From RUG626 sp964553775 (GTDB taxonomy: Bacteria > Bacillota > Clostridia > Oscillospirales > Oscillospiraceae), in contig CAZKLU010000021.1 in NCBI GenBank assembly GCA_964553775.1, forward strand, positions 1 to 27,356: a stretch of 27,356 bases of DNA, written 5' to 3'. The notes under the pieces are model-generated. The model was not told the origin of the DNA. It was given only the letters and a program-made list of their open reading frames with translations, and did not search any database. The position numbers and the translations under genes were made by a program. Below, in pieces: positions 8,403 to 15,790 of this stretch. Numbering within the stretch: position 1 is the first letter of the stretch; each line of letters begins with the position of its first letter.

Positions 8403-9680
8403 ATGCAGTCAATCGGCACAAAATGCGTACAGGCGGGCTACACACCGAAAAACGGCGAGCCGCGCCAAATCCCGATTATCCAAAGTACAACGTTCAAATA
8501 CGACACAGGGGACGAGATGGGAATGCTTTTCGACCTTGAAAAGGATGGGTATTTCTATACGCGGCTCCAGAACCCGACAAACGATATGGTCGCCGCCAAA
8601 ATAGCGGCTTTAGAAGGCGGTGCTGCCGGTATGCTTGTGTCATCCGGTCAGGCGGCAAGCTTCTACAGCGTGTTCAATATAGCATCCTGCGGAGATCATG
8701 TCATATCAAGCTCCGCTATCTACGGCGGTACATATAATCTCTTTTCAGTCACAATGAAGCGTATGGGTATAGATTTTACATTTGTACCGGTGGATTGTAC
8801 TGATGAGGAGCTTGACGCGGCGTTCCGTCCAAACACAAAGGCGGTGTTTGGCGAGACGATAGCGAACCCCGCACTCTCAGTTCTTGACATTGAGAGGTTC
8901 GCAAATGCCGCGCACAGGCATGGCGTTCCGCTCATCATCGACAACACGTTCGCCACACCTGTCAACTGCCGCCCGATTGAATGGGGAGCGGATATTGTGA
9001 CGCACTCAACCACAAAGTATATGGACGGTCATGGAGCCGGTGTTGGAGGGTGCATTGTCGATGGGGGCAAATTTGACTGGTTCAAGTACGCGGACAGGTT
9101 TCCGGGGCTTACAACACCGGACGAGAGCTACCACGGCGTTGTCTACGCCGAACGCTTCGGTCTTGGCGGCGCGTTTATTACGAAATGTACCGCGCAGCTT
9201 ATGAGAGACTTCGGCTCGGTTCAGTCACCTCAAAACGCTTTTCTGCTCAACCTTGGACTTGAAAGTCTCCATGTCAGAATGAAACGCCACTGTGAAAACG
9301 GTCTCGCGATGGCAAAGTTTTTAAGCTCCCATGAAAAGGTCGAGTGGGTTCAATACTGCGATTTGCCTGATAACAGATATTATCCTCTCGCGCAAAAGTA
9401 CCTGCCGAACGGCTCGTGCGGTGTTGTATCGTTCGGTGTCAAAGGCGGCAGAGTGGCGGCTGAGCGGTTCATGGAAAATCTCAAAATAGCCGCTATCGAG
9501 ACTCACGTTGCTGACGCGAGAACCTGCTGTCTGCACCCCGCAAGCACAACCCACAGGCAGATGAACGATGAGGAGCTTCGCGCCGCCGGTGTTTCACCGG
9601 AGCTGATTCGCCTGTCATGTGGTCTTGAGGATTCGTGCGACCTGATAGCTGACGTTGCAAACGCGCTTGCGGCTGTGTAG
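8403..9680 (+). CDS. metY: O-acetylhomoserine sulfhydrylase (PLP-dependent)
   Basis: Makes homocysteine (the substrate of MetH) from O-acetylhomoserine and sulfide. 425 aa, the typical length for this branch of the Cys/Met-metabolism PLP enzymes, which are longer than cystathionine synthases. Seen: the TRLQNPTN motif around residues 53-60, SSGQAA near 80-85, the aspartate in IIDNTFATP that contacts PLP, and the Schiff-base lysine K205 in HSTTKYMDGHG. The GGCIVDGG and EERF-like stretch that follows fits MetY. ATG with AGGAGG at 8-nt spacing. metA follows after 11 nt, so the acetyl donor step and this step are co-expressed. An alternative product, a cystathionine gamma-synthase, is less likely given length and the metA partner. 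Confidence 0.94.
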   Translation: MQSIGTKCVQAGYTPKNGEPRQIPIIQSTTFKYDTGDEMGMLFDLEKDGYFYTRLQNPTNDMVAAKIAALEGGAAGMLVSSGQAASFYSVFNIASCGDHVISSSAIYGGTYNLFSVTMKRMGIDFTFVPVDCTDEELDAAFRPNTKAVFGETIANPALSVLDIERFANAAHRHGVPLIIDNTFATPVNCRPIEWGADIVTHSTTKYMDGHGAGVGGCIVDGGKFDWFKYADRFPGLTTPDESYHGVVYAERFGLGGAFITKCTAQLMRDFGSVQSPQNAFLLNLGLESLHVRMKRHCENGLAMAKFLSSHEKVEWVQYCDLPDNRYYPLAQKYLPNGSCGVVSFGVKGGRVAAERFMENLKIAAIETHVADARTCCLHPASTTHRQMNDEELRAAGVSPELIRLSCGLEDSCDLIADVANALAAV

Positions 9681-9691
9681 AGGTGTAAGCA

Positions 9692-10639
9692 ATGCCCATA
9701 CGAATACCTAACGAACTGCCCGCCGCAAAGACACTTCAGGACGAAAACATATTTGTAATGACCGAAACACGCGCCAGCACACAGGATATACGACCACTCA
9801 AAATAGCTATCCTGAACCTCATGCCGACAAAAATCGCTACAGAGACACAGCTTTCGCGGCTCCTTGGCAATACACCGCTTCAGGTTGAGATAGAGCTTTT
9901 GCAGACGCGCACTCACAAAGCGACGCATACGTCTGAGAGACATATGCTGGCGTTTTACAAGACATTCGATGATGTGAAGGACTTGAGCTACGACGGTCTT
10001 ATAATAACGGGCGCGCCGGTGGAGCAGCTTGAATTTGAGGATGTAGAGTACTGGCAGGAGCTATGCGAGATAATGGAGTGGAGCAAGACGAATGTATACA
10101 GCACATTCCATATCTGCTGGGGAGCGCAGGCGGGGTTATACTACCACTACGGAATACCAAAGTACCCGCTTGACAGGAAGCTATTCGGCGTGTTCCCGCA
10201 CACGGTGGATTACAAGAGGGGAATATTGATGCGCGGGTTTGACGATGTGTTCATGGCACCGCACTCGCGGCACACAACTGTTCTGCGCGAGGATATTGAG
10301 AGGGTTCCCGAGCTTAAAATTTTGGCATCCTCCGAGGAGGCGGGTGTTTACGCGATTCAGACTAAGGGCGGCAGACAGGTTTACATAACCGGTCATTCCG
10401 AGTACGACCCCGACACGCTGAAAAACGAGTATTTCCGTGACAAGTCTCAAGGGCTTCCGATCGAAATACCGAAAAACTATTTCCCGAACGATGACCCGAC
10501 AAAAAAGCCAAATGTCTCATGGCGCGGTCACGCGAACCTGCTTTACTCAAACTGGCTTAACTGGATAGTCTATCAGTGTACGCCGTTCGATCTCACGCAG
10601 ATACGGATGGTTACGGACGAGAACTCAGAGCAGCAGTAG
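9692..10639 (+). CDS. metA: Homoserine O-acetyltransferase (MetA family)
   Basis: Activates homoserine with an acyl-CoA, the first committed step of methionine synthesis. 315 aa, standard for MetA. The catalytic Cys142 is in ICWGAQA, and His235 and Glu237 are in GHSEYD, completing the family's triad. Residue 111 is glutamate (APVEQLEFE); published work on this family shows that Glu at 111 selects acetyl-CoA while Gly selects succinyl-CoA, so despite the name this should be an acetyltransferase. That agrees with the O-acetylhomoserine sulfhydrylase 11 nt upstream. GAGGTG precedes the ATG. No terminator is visible after the stop, so the DUF1622 gene may be read through. Confidence 0.96.
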   Translation: MPIRIPNELPAAKTLQDENIFVMTETRASTQDIRPLKIAILNLMPTKIATETQLSRLLGNTPLQVEIELLQTRTHKATHTSERHMLAFYKTFDDVKDLSYDGLIITGAPVEQLEFEDVEYWQELCEIMEWSKTNVYSTFHICWGAQAGLYYHYGIPKYPLDRKLFGVFPHTVDYKRGILMRGFDDVFMAPHSRHTTVLREDIERVPELKILASSEEAGVYAIQTKGGRQVYITGHSEYDPDTLKNEYFRDKSQGLPIEIPKNYFPNDDPTKKPNVSWRGHANLLYSNWLNWIVYQCTPFDLTQIRMVTDENSEQQ

Positions 10640-10694
10640 AAAATCGTGTTTTGGCTCAAATCGCTGAGTACAAATTATTTTGGGGGGATACAAG

Positions 10695-11087
10695 ATGACG
10701 CAAATTACGTTGGCAATAGAAGTCCTTGAGGAAATTTTAGAGGTACTTGCGGAGTGTACTATAATAATATTTGAGTACACAGGTGTGATAATCATGGCAA
10801 TAGCGGCTGTTCGCGGTATTATAGAACTGATATGCAGGCGTGGAACTGTGCGTCTTCATCTTGGACAATGGATGGGTACCGGCTTGCAGTTTCTTATGGG
10901 CGCGGAGATATTGAAGACTGTGATAACGCACGATCTTCTTGATCTTGCCGCTCTCGGTGCGCTTGTGATTATGAGAACCGTCCTCGCCTTTGTCGTGCAT
11001 TGGGAGACATCTCACGAGGAGCATAAGGCGGAACACGACCATGAAAATGAAATTAAGGACGGAGAAAATCCGTCAGCGGTACATTGA
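10695..11087 (+). CDS. DUF1622 family membrane protein
   Basis: Small integral membrane protein of unknown function, about 130 aa. Seen: an acidic amphipathic N-terminus (EVLEEILEVLAE), a membrane segment around residues 20-40, a short cytoplasmic link containing RRGTVRLHLGQWMG, a second segment with LQFLMGAEILKTV, and a third near 90-105. The tail is rich in His, Glu and Lys. The RLxLGxxLxxxLxFxxGAEILKT pattern is the recognisable core of DUF1622. ATG 10695 was chosen because GGGGGGA lies 6 nt before it; a TTG at 10680 would sit upstream of that site. A strong terminator follows. Nothing links it to methionine beyond position. Confidence 0.8.
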   Translation: MTQITLAIEVLEEILEVLAECTIIIFEYTGVIIMAIAAVRGIIELICRRGTVRLHLGQWMGTGLQFLMGAEILKTVITHDLLDLAALGALVIMRTVLAFVVHWETSHEEHKAEHDHENEIKDGENPSAVH

Positions 11088-11105
11088 GATAGAAACACAT
11101 AAGAC

Positions 11106-11138
11106 GGACGGTCACTCTTTCGAGTGACCGTCCTTTTT
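11106..11138 (+). terminator. Strong intrinsic terminator after the DUF1622 gene
   Basis: A perfect 12-bp GC-rich stem (11106-11117 with 11122-11133), tetraloop TTTC, then five T at 11134-11138. It ends the left-hand plus-strand block. The minus-strand secretion locus converges on it; on that strand the hairpin is followed by only a weak GTCTT, so two-way termination is possible but less efficient. Confidence 0.95.
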
Positions 11139-11233
11139 GCGGGACACGATAAAAAGTGCCGTAATGAGCTGAATAATACAAATCCTTTCAGGAATATCTT
11201 CGCGCATATCCCGCTTGCGTCTCCCGCGGCGCA

Positions 11234-12802
11234 TTATATATCGAGATCTATCCTCATCTCAACATTGCCCATCTTGATTATATCTCCGCTGTTGACACGG
11301 GTCTTCTCAATCACCGGCACTCCGTTCAGCTTCGTGCCGTTGCTGTTGCTCAGGTTGTTTATATAGTACCCGTCCTCATCACGAAGTATCTCAAAATGGC
11401 GGTTCGATACAGTCTGATATATCTGCCCGTATGGTGTACCATCGTTTTCGAGCCTTATGTCAGCCTCCGCTGAACGCCCAACAAGAAGACGCGACTCGAT
11501 AGGCTTTCTTATGCTCCTGTTTGATGAGTTGATGTCGGTGAGCGTTACACTGTGTACCCTCCATACACCCATTGTCTCCCCATAGACATCTCCCGGATAG
11601 CCACCCGGTATCCCGCCTGTCATCGGATCCATATTGTTGTAATCCTGATACATACCCATGCCGCCCTGATTGGCATTCTCTATCTCGTCCTGTACGTTGA
11701 GATATTTGACAAGCTCCTGCTCATGCGGCACTATCACAAACTTCTCGTCCTCTTTCTTCTTCGAGACGTTTACTACTATTACAACAATTATTATTACAAC
11801 AATTATAATGCCGGATATAGCCAGTATCAACCATAGAGGTATCCCCTCTTCCTCCGGTTCCTCATCTTCCTCTTCTTCAGGCTCCGGTTCCTCCTCTGTC
11901 CCCTCCTCGACAATCTCTGCCTCCATACGGACATTGTCGATCGAGAGCTTCGTGCTGCCGACCTGAAGCGTCAAAGTCTTTAACGAGCCGTCAAGCATAT
12001 CATTGGTAAGCGGAACCTTGACAACAGTTGTATTTCTTATTTTTGCCATAGTCTCCGTAAGTTCCCCGCTCTCAAGCTCCGAAAACGCCATCTTGTCGCC
12101 GCCGGTTCTTGTTGCTATGTTGTACATATTCTTCAGCTCCTCGCCGTTGGAGCTGTCGGCGTTATTTATTCCAAGAGCCGTAAGCTGAACATGACACTCG
12201 CCGAGCTTTTCCGACAATGTACTCGTTGAAACTCCTGTCGCGTTCTGATCCTTATCGTCAGTGCCGTCGCCTATAAGAAGTATGCGCGTTATAGTGTTCT
12301 CTTTACCGGCGAAGGGATCGGTATTGAGATAGTTATAGAGAGCGTCAGTTATAAGCGTATAGCTCAAATGGTACTCAAGCTCGTCTAAAGCGGTCTGAAG
12401 TGCCGGAATATTGTTGGTGAAATCGACACTTATATCTATTTCCTCCCCGATAGTCGCTATGCCGAATCTCTCGTTCGATTCGCGGCTTGCAACATAGCTT
12501 TTCAGCTCCTCCGCTATCAGCGGTCTTGTCGGTTCTGGTATTGAAAGAGAGTTGTCTATAATAATAAGCGTGTCAATAGTCACATCTTCATCGGTGAGAG
12601 AACTGCACTCAACGTCCTGTATCTCCGTCTGCCCAAGCATAGCGGTCGATATGCCGACGTTCGATCCCTCAACATACGCGACTATGTTCTTATTCGTTAC
12701 CAATAGTCCGACTACAGAGTAATCATCATCCGCAAGTGCGCCCGCCGCCGTGCAGAACGCTAATAATATCGCTATAGCTGCCGCTATGATTCTTTTTTTC
12801 AT
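11234..12802 (-). CDS. Secreted VWA-like domain, membrane-spanning, cytoplasmic FHA-domain protein
   Basis: Unnamed signalling-type protein at the downstream end of the type VII locus, 522 aa. A signal peptide (MKKRIIAAAIAILLAFCTAAGALA) leads to a VWA-like domain (about 75-260) with the metal-site motif DNSLS at 83-87. A glutamate-rich stretch (297-319) follows, then one membrane segment (about 322-347) ending in KKK. A Gly/Met/Tyr linker precedes an FHA domain (about 438-512) with intact GRS, SNRH and NGT phosphothreonine-binding motifs. Topology is therefore VWA outside and FHA inside, as if linking an extracellular or wall event to a phosphoprotein. AAAGGAG lies before the ATG. A terminator separates it from the WXG100 run, so its expression may be partly independent. 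The FHA partner could be a Thr-phosphorylated T7SS component, but that is inference. Confidence 0.85.
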   Translation of the reverse strand: MKKRIIAAAIAILLAFCTAAGALADDDYSVVGLLVTNKNIVAYVEGSNVGISTAMLGQTEIQDVECSSLTDEDVTIDTLIIIDNSLSIPEPTRPLIAEELKSYVASRESNERFGIATIGEEIDISVDFTNNIPALQTALDELEYHLSYTLITDALYNYLNTDPFAGKENTITRILLIGDGTDDKDQNATGVSTSTLSEKLGECHVQLTALGINNADSSNGEELKNMYNIATRTGGDKMAFSELESGELTETMAKIRNTTVVKVPLTNDMLDGSLKTLTLQVGSTKLSIDNVRMEAEIVEEGTEEEPEPEEEEDEEPEEEGIPLWLILAISGIIIVVIIIVVIVVNVSKKKEDEKFVIVPHEQELVKYLNVQDEIENANQGGMGMYQDYNNMDPMTGGIPGGYPGDVYGETMGVWRVHSVTLTDINSSNRSIRKPIESRLLVGRSAEADIRLENDGTPYGQIYQTVSNRHFEILRDEDGYYINNLSNSNGTKLNGVPVIEKTRVNSGDIIKMGNVEMRIDLDI

Positions 12803-12893
12803 ACTTTCTCCTTTCTCTCTGTAAAGAAGATCCGCAATTACCGTTCAAACCGGACTTACGCCATAGCTTTCCGGTAAAACGCTATACACCCCT

Positions 12894-12921
12894 AAAAGGG
12901 AAAGGTGACTGCACCTTTCCC
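12894..12921 (-). terminator. Intrinsic terminator between the last WXG100 gene and the VWA-FHA gene
   Basis: On the minus strand a perfect 10-bp stem (GGGAAAGGTG with CACCTTTCCC, arms 12912-12921 and 12898-12907) and a 4-nt loop are followed by TTTT. It would end or attenuate the WXG100 transcript before the VWA-FHA gene. The T-run is short, so read-through is likely. Confidence 0.8.
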
Positions 12922-12950
12922 AATGAGGAGTTCGTATCTATATTTTAATT

Positions 12951-13262
12951 TTAGTGAATGACATCCGTCTGGAGACTTGAGATCCTGTTCTCAATGCTGC
13001 TCTCACCGGCGTTGTAGTTCCTTGCCATTTCCTGAAGATCTCTGGCGTGTTCGGCTATGATATTGTACATATCATTCATGTCACCCTGAAGCTGTTTGAA
13101 CTTGTTGCGGTACATTGTTGCCGCACTACCCTGCCACTGTGTCAGGGAGTTTATCAGGCTCAGCATATTGTTGGTGTAGTTTCTGACATTTCTATTTGTT
13201 GTCTCAAAAGAGGAGGCTGTCGAAATGAGCTTCTCCGGTGTAACTCTGAGTGTTCCAGTCAT
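12951..13262 (-). CDS. WXG100 family secreted protein (fifth of five)
   Basis: Small helical-hairpin substrate of the type VII machinery, 103 aa. Two helices flank the turn motif TQWQGSA (W at about 43), and the C-terminal YNAGE fits the YxxxD/E export signal. WXG100 proteins form dimers in the cytoplasm and are exported by EssC-type ATPases without a cleaved signal peptide. The ATG has AAGGAG at about 9-nt spacing. It is separated from the gene before it by 107 AT-rich nt, including a TATAAT at 13283-13288, though without a convincing -35. A terminator follows it. Confidence 0.93.
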   Translation of the reverse strand: MTGTLRVTPEKLISTASSFETTNRNVRNYTNNMLSLINSLTQWQGSAATMYRNKFKQLQGDMNDMYNIIAEHARDLQEMARNYNAGESSIENRISSLQTDVIH

Positions 13263-13369
13263 GATAATATTCTCCTTTTCAAATTATAATTTTTAATTTT
13301 GTTGTTTGTTATGCAGTACGTTTATGGATACTGTGTGAATTTGCTCCGCTAAATAATTTTGCTGGAAAA

Positions 13370-13663
13370 TCAGGTGGTTGTTGCTGTCTGAGCGTTCTGA
13401 GCTTCTCTGCGGTCGTACTCCGCCGCCGCCTCCTCAAGGACGTTCGCGTACTGGGTGACAAGGTTTATGAAGTCGTTGAACATCGAAACATTCTTGTTGT
13501 AGTAGTTATAGAACACGTTCTTTGCTTCGCCCTCCCACATACCTTTGAGCTGATTCGCGTAGTTGTCAAGGTTCTGGATCTGCCCCTTCAAGCTCTGGTT
13601 GTACTGAACGAGCTGGTTCTTCTTGTTACGAAGTGTAGCTGAATTTACCTGAATCTGTGCCAT
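13370..13663 (-). CDS. WXG100 family secreted protein (fourth of five)
   Basis: 97 aa, beginning MAQIQVNSATL. The helical hairpin turns at GMWEGEA, and the tail carries YDRRE, a YxxxE export signal, followed by a low-complexity Ala/Thr end. It is the most asparagine- and tyrosine-rich of the set and differs clearly from its neighbours, so the run is not a recent duplication. AGGAGG is 9 nt before the ATG. Upstream is a 68-nt AT-rich gap with a short hairpin (13705-13724) and no T-run. Confidence 0.93.
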   Translation of the reverse strand: MAQIQVNSATLRNKKNQLVQYNQSLKGQIQNLDNYANQLKGMWEGEAKNVFYNYYNKNVSMFNDFINLVTQYANVLEEAAAEYDRREAQNAQTATTT

Positions 13664-13731
13664 GATAATTTCCTCCTAAAAATATAATTTTTTATTTTTA
13701 TATTTATAAGCTCCAATGCTTATAGCCTTAT

Positions 13732-14040
13732 TTATGACAGCGTCTCGTTGAGAAGCTCTATATTCCTCATCTCAATATCGAAGATCTCCTTCGCTCTCTT
13801 GCGAATTGCTGACGCTGTGGATCTAAGCTCCGCCGCGCTCGTCTTGAGACGATCCGCAAGCTCCACACCCTTTTTCTTAAACCCGGTCGCGCTGTCACCC
13901 TGCCATTTTGCGGATACCGCGCTGAGTTCTGTCTCAAGTTCTCTCTCGGCTCTTTCAATTCCGGATGCCGCCTCTTCAAGCTCCGCGGCACGTTTTTTCG
14001 CCTCATTATAGTTGAATGTTATTTCCGCCGCGCTTAACAT
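13732..14040 (-). CDS. WXG100-like protein without visible export motif (third of five)
   Basis: 102 aa, strongly charged and alanine-rich coiled coil (EAKKRAAELEEAASG, ERAERELETEL). The turn is SAKWQGDSA. Unlike the other four, no YxxxD/E is seen after the second helix; the C-terminus is IEMRNIELLNETLS. In type VII systems one partner of a WXG100 pair often lacks the signal and is carried out by the other, so this may be a passenger partner for a neighbour. GGGAGG precedes the ATG; it follows the second WXG100 gene by 15 nt. Confidence 0.9.
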   Translation of the reverse strand: MLSAAEITFNYNEAKKRAAELEEAASGIERAERELETELSAVSAKWQGDSATGFKKKGVELADRLKTSAAELRSTASAIRKRAKEIFDIEMRNIELLNETLS

Positions 14041-14055
14041 AGGCTTGCCTCCCGT

Positions 14056-14388
14056 TTAATTTATGACACTCGTTTTGAGTCCCTTAACAAGCTCCGATAC
14101 GTTCTCATCCGCCGTGGTGTAAACTCCCGCCATCTTCATAAGCTGTACCGGATGATTGCGGAGCCGTCTGAACATATCGTCAAGATTCTTCTGACCTGAC
14201 TCGTAACGGTTTCTGTAGAGATCCGCAGCCTCGCCCGTCCAGTAGCTCTTAGTCCCGCGCATTGCCTGACGCAGCTCATCGAAGAGCTTTTCAAGATTCG
14301 CGACACGCCTCGACACTTCTTGTGACTGCGTTCTCAATTCCTCCGGTGTGACAGTGAACGAAACGTCCCCATAAACTGAACCCGCCAT
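14056..14388 (-). CDS. WXG100 family secreted protein (second of five)
   Basis: 110 aa, with a longer N-terminus (MAGSVYGDVSFTVTPEEL) than the others. The turn motif is KSYWTGEA, and YTTAD after the second helix is a YxxxD export signal. The second helix is basic (RNRYESGQK, FRRLRNHP), unlike the acidic third protein encoded next, which would suit pairing between the two; that pairing is inference. The ribosome site is a G-rich GGGGGCGG. The gap to the first WXG100 gene is 11 nt. Confidence 0.93.
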   Translation of the reverse strand: MAGSVYGDVSFTVTPEELRTQSQEVSRRVANLEKLFDELRQAMRGTKSYWTGEAADLYRNRYESGQKNLDDMFRRLRNHPVQLMKMAGVYTTADENVSELVKGLKTSVIN

Positions 14389-14399
14389 AACACCGCCCC

Positions 14400-14708
14400 C
14401 TAAAATTTGATCTGATCAACGGCACTTCTGACCTGATTCTCACCGCTCTCGTACCGCTTTGACGCGCTCTCCATACTGCGTATTATGTTCTGAACATCGG
14501 AGCATATATTTGTCATTGCCGCTCTGTCATCAGCGAACTGCTTCATAAAGAGCTTGTTTGCCTCGCCCGTCCACATTCTGTTGAGATGTTCTACCGAATC
14601 ATACATTCCGTTAAGCTCGGTTGTTATACGCGAAAGGAGACGCTTGATATTCTCTGTATCCCGATCAAGGCTTGCTGTATTCACCTCAACCGGTCTTATT
14701 GCCGCCAT
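14400..14708 (-). CDS. WXG100 family secreted protein (first of five)
   Basis: 102 aa. The hairpin turns at NRMWTGEANKLF, and YESGE near residue 86 is a YxxxE export signal. It begins MAAIRPVEVNTASLDRD, similar in layout to the fourth protein's start. AAAGGAG precedes the ATG. It follows the 226-aa WXG-like gene by 13 nt and precedes the next by 11 nt, so these genes are one transcript driven by the promoter modules at 15431-15740. Confidence 0.93.
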   Translation of the reverse strand: MAAIRPVEVNTASLDRDTENIKRLLSRITTELNGMYDSVEHLNRMWTGEANKLFMKQFADDRAAMTNICSDVQNIIRSMESASKRYESGENQVRSAVDQIKF

Positions 14709-14721
14709 AGAACCACTCCTT

Positions 14722-15402
14722 TCACCTGAGCCTGATCCTCACACCGCAGCTTCCCAAGCCGCACAGGACTCCTGCCATCATCTCAATTACCGGCATTGTC
14801 CTCACCTCCACCGTGCCAATCATAATAACTTTCGGCGGTCTGCAAGGCTCTGTTGCCCCATTCAGTACAGCGTTGTACCAAAGCTCATCTCGATCTGACC
14901 TGTTGCCGGGGTTCGGATTGCCGTATGCGTGTGCGCCTCTGTCCGATGCCTGATCCGGAATCCTCCTCGATCTGTCGTATTCAGCCGCCTCTGGTTCATC
15001 GAACCCTGCCGTTTCCGGTCCTCCGTACCCGAATGATCCGTGTCTGTCCGGCGTGTAGGAACCCGCACCGCCTGAGATTATCACCGTTCCGGCTGCTCCA
15101 GCAGCTCCGCCATACGCTTTGAAGCCCTCCGGACTCATGTTCATAACATCGTTTTCTGTCCGCGTATATATGTCCGAAACAGTGTGCAGTGCCGATGCCA
15201 TGGATTTTGCTGTTTTCTCCTGTGCCTCGATTGCTGTTAAGCATTTGTGCAACTGGTTGTACGCTGAGGAGAAGCCGTCCATTGACTTCACCTTCCGGAG
15301 TGTTGAGCTTACGTTGCTTCGCTGAGTGGTGATAGATGCCGCGATCGAGTCAAGTCTGTCGGCGGAGCTTTGTAAGCTTCGAGCGTCCGCGCTGTATCTC
15401 AT
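14722..15402 (-). CDS. WXG-like helical protein with long Gly/Tyr-rich tail, likely T7SS substrate
   Basis: 226 aa, first gene of the WXG100 run. Residues 1-95 are a helical hairpin of WXG100 size, but the tryptophan turn is missing (KSMDGFSSAY stands at the turn). YTRTE near 80 fits the YxxxE signal. After a glycine/alanine hinge (YGGAAGAAG) comes a low-complexity region rich in Gly, Asp, Arg and Tyr. The last 45 residues are more hydrophobic, with VIMIGTVEVRTMPVIEMM and two Cys. I do not recognise the tail. The frame was checked for a shift into a better-known protein and none was apparent. GGGGGCGGAG precedes the ATG. It may be an effector or a structural partner of the small WXG100 proteins. 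Confidence 0.75.
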   Translation of the reverse strand: MRYSADARSLQSSADRLDSIAASITTQRSNVSSTLRKVKSMDGFSSAYNQLHKCLTAIEAQEKTAKSMASALHTVSDIYTRTENDVMNMSPEGFKAYGGAAGAAGTVIISGGAGSYTPDRHGSFGYGGPETAGFDEPEAAEYDRSRRIPDQASDRGAHAYGNPNPGNRSDRDELWYNAVLNGATEPCRPPKVIMIGTVEVRTMPVIEMMAGVLCGLGSCGVRIRLR

Positions 15403-15430
15403 TTCTCCGCCCCCCTGCTTTGTTATATTT

Positions 15431-15490
15431 ATTGTACCACATCTTAATGAGTCTGTGTCTTCTTCCTGACGAATAACCTCTTTTTCTGAT
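15431..15490 (-). promoter_or_regulatory. Promoter module 1 with paired A-rich boxes, nearest the WXG run
   Basis: Minus strand. The -10 is TACAAT (15431-15436) preceded by TGG, an extended -10. The -35 region is a poor AAGACA 19 nt upstream. Two direct-repeat boxes, TCAGAAAAAG (from 15489) and TCAGGAAGAA (from 15469), lie 20 bp apart; the second starts 33 bp above the -10. Transcription would start near 15424, about 22 nt before the 226-aa gene. The weak -35 with adjacent repeats suggests an activator-dependent promoter. Confidence 0.65.
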
Positions 15491-15531
15491 AAGCGGTTCC
15501 GCTGTTTTTTTGTTTCCCTCTTGATGTTTGT

Positions 15532-15591
15532 ATTGTACCACAGATTTATGAGCTTGTGTTCTCTTCCTGACGAATAACCTCTTTTTCTGAT
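15532..15591 (-). promoter_or_regulatory. Promoter module 2, duplicate of module 1
   Basis: Minus strand, 101 bp upstream of module 1. It has the same -10 (TACAAT with TGG before it, 15532-15537), the same boxes TCAGAAAAAG (from 15590) and TCAGGAAGAG (from 15570), and identical spacing: 20 bp between boxes and 33 bp from second box to -10. The -35 region reads AGAACA. The bases between the boxes and the -10 differ from module 1, whereas the box region is unchanged, which suggests selection on the boxes. Confidence 0.65.
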
Positions 15592-15679
15592 GAGCGGTTC
15601 TGTTTCAGGTTGACGTTCTCCCCGAATTATTGAGAAGAGAAATACGCGCTTTTGAGAGATTCAATTCCTCTTCCCGCCC

Positions 15680-15740
15680 ATCATACCGCGTTGGCAATAA
15701 GGTGTGCCGCTTTTCTGATTAACGCCGTATTTTTGATGAT
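15680..15740 (-). promoter_or_regulatory. Promoter module 3, diverged copy
   Basis: Minus strand. The -10 is TATGAT (15680-15685). The second box, TCAGAAAAG, begins at 15718, again 33 bp above the -10. The first box, TCATCAAAAA, has its A-run at the same offset as in the other modules. Around the -10 it is more like the module before the SLH gene (18349) than like modules 1 and 2, sharing CGCGGTAT and ATTGCC. It points left, away from the SLH gene it follows. Confidence 0.55.
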
Positions 15741-15790
15741 GAAGCATCAGCACAGTCTCACACAAGTACCATTTCACCGCAATATACCCA

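Larger units (their letters stand above)
15431..15600. repeat. Pair of 69-nt direct repeats carrying promoter modules 1 and 2
   Basis: 15431-15499 and 15532-15600 align end to end without gaps. The half furthest from the gene is nearly identical; the half containing the -35 to -10 spacer has several changes. The 32-nt spacer between the copies is unrelated and T-rich. Two copies only, so this is not a CRISPR; it is a duplicated regulatory cassette. Confidence 0.85.

Noticed and set aside
13664..13731. Terminator between the third and fourth WXG100 genes
   Set aside because: A 7-bp hairpin at 13705-13724 is AT-rich and is followed by A, not T, on the transcribed strand.
15431..15600. CRISPR array
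   Set aside because: Only two 69-nt repeats, with promoter elements inside and no cas genes.
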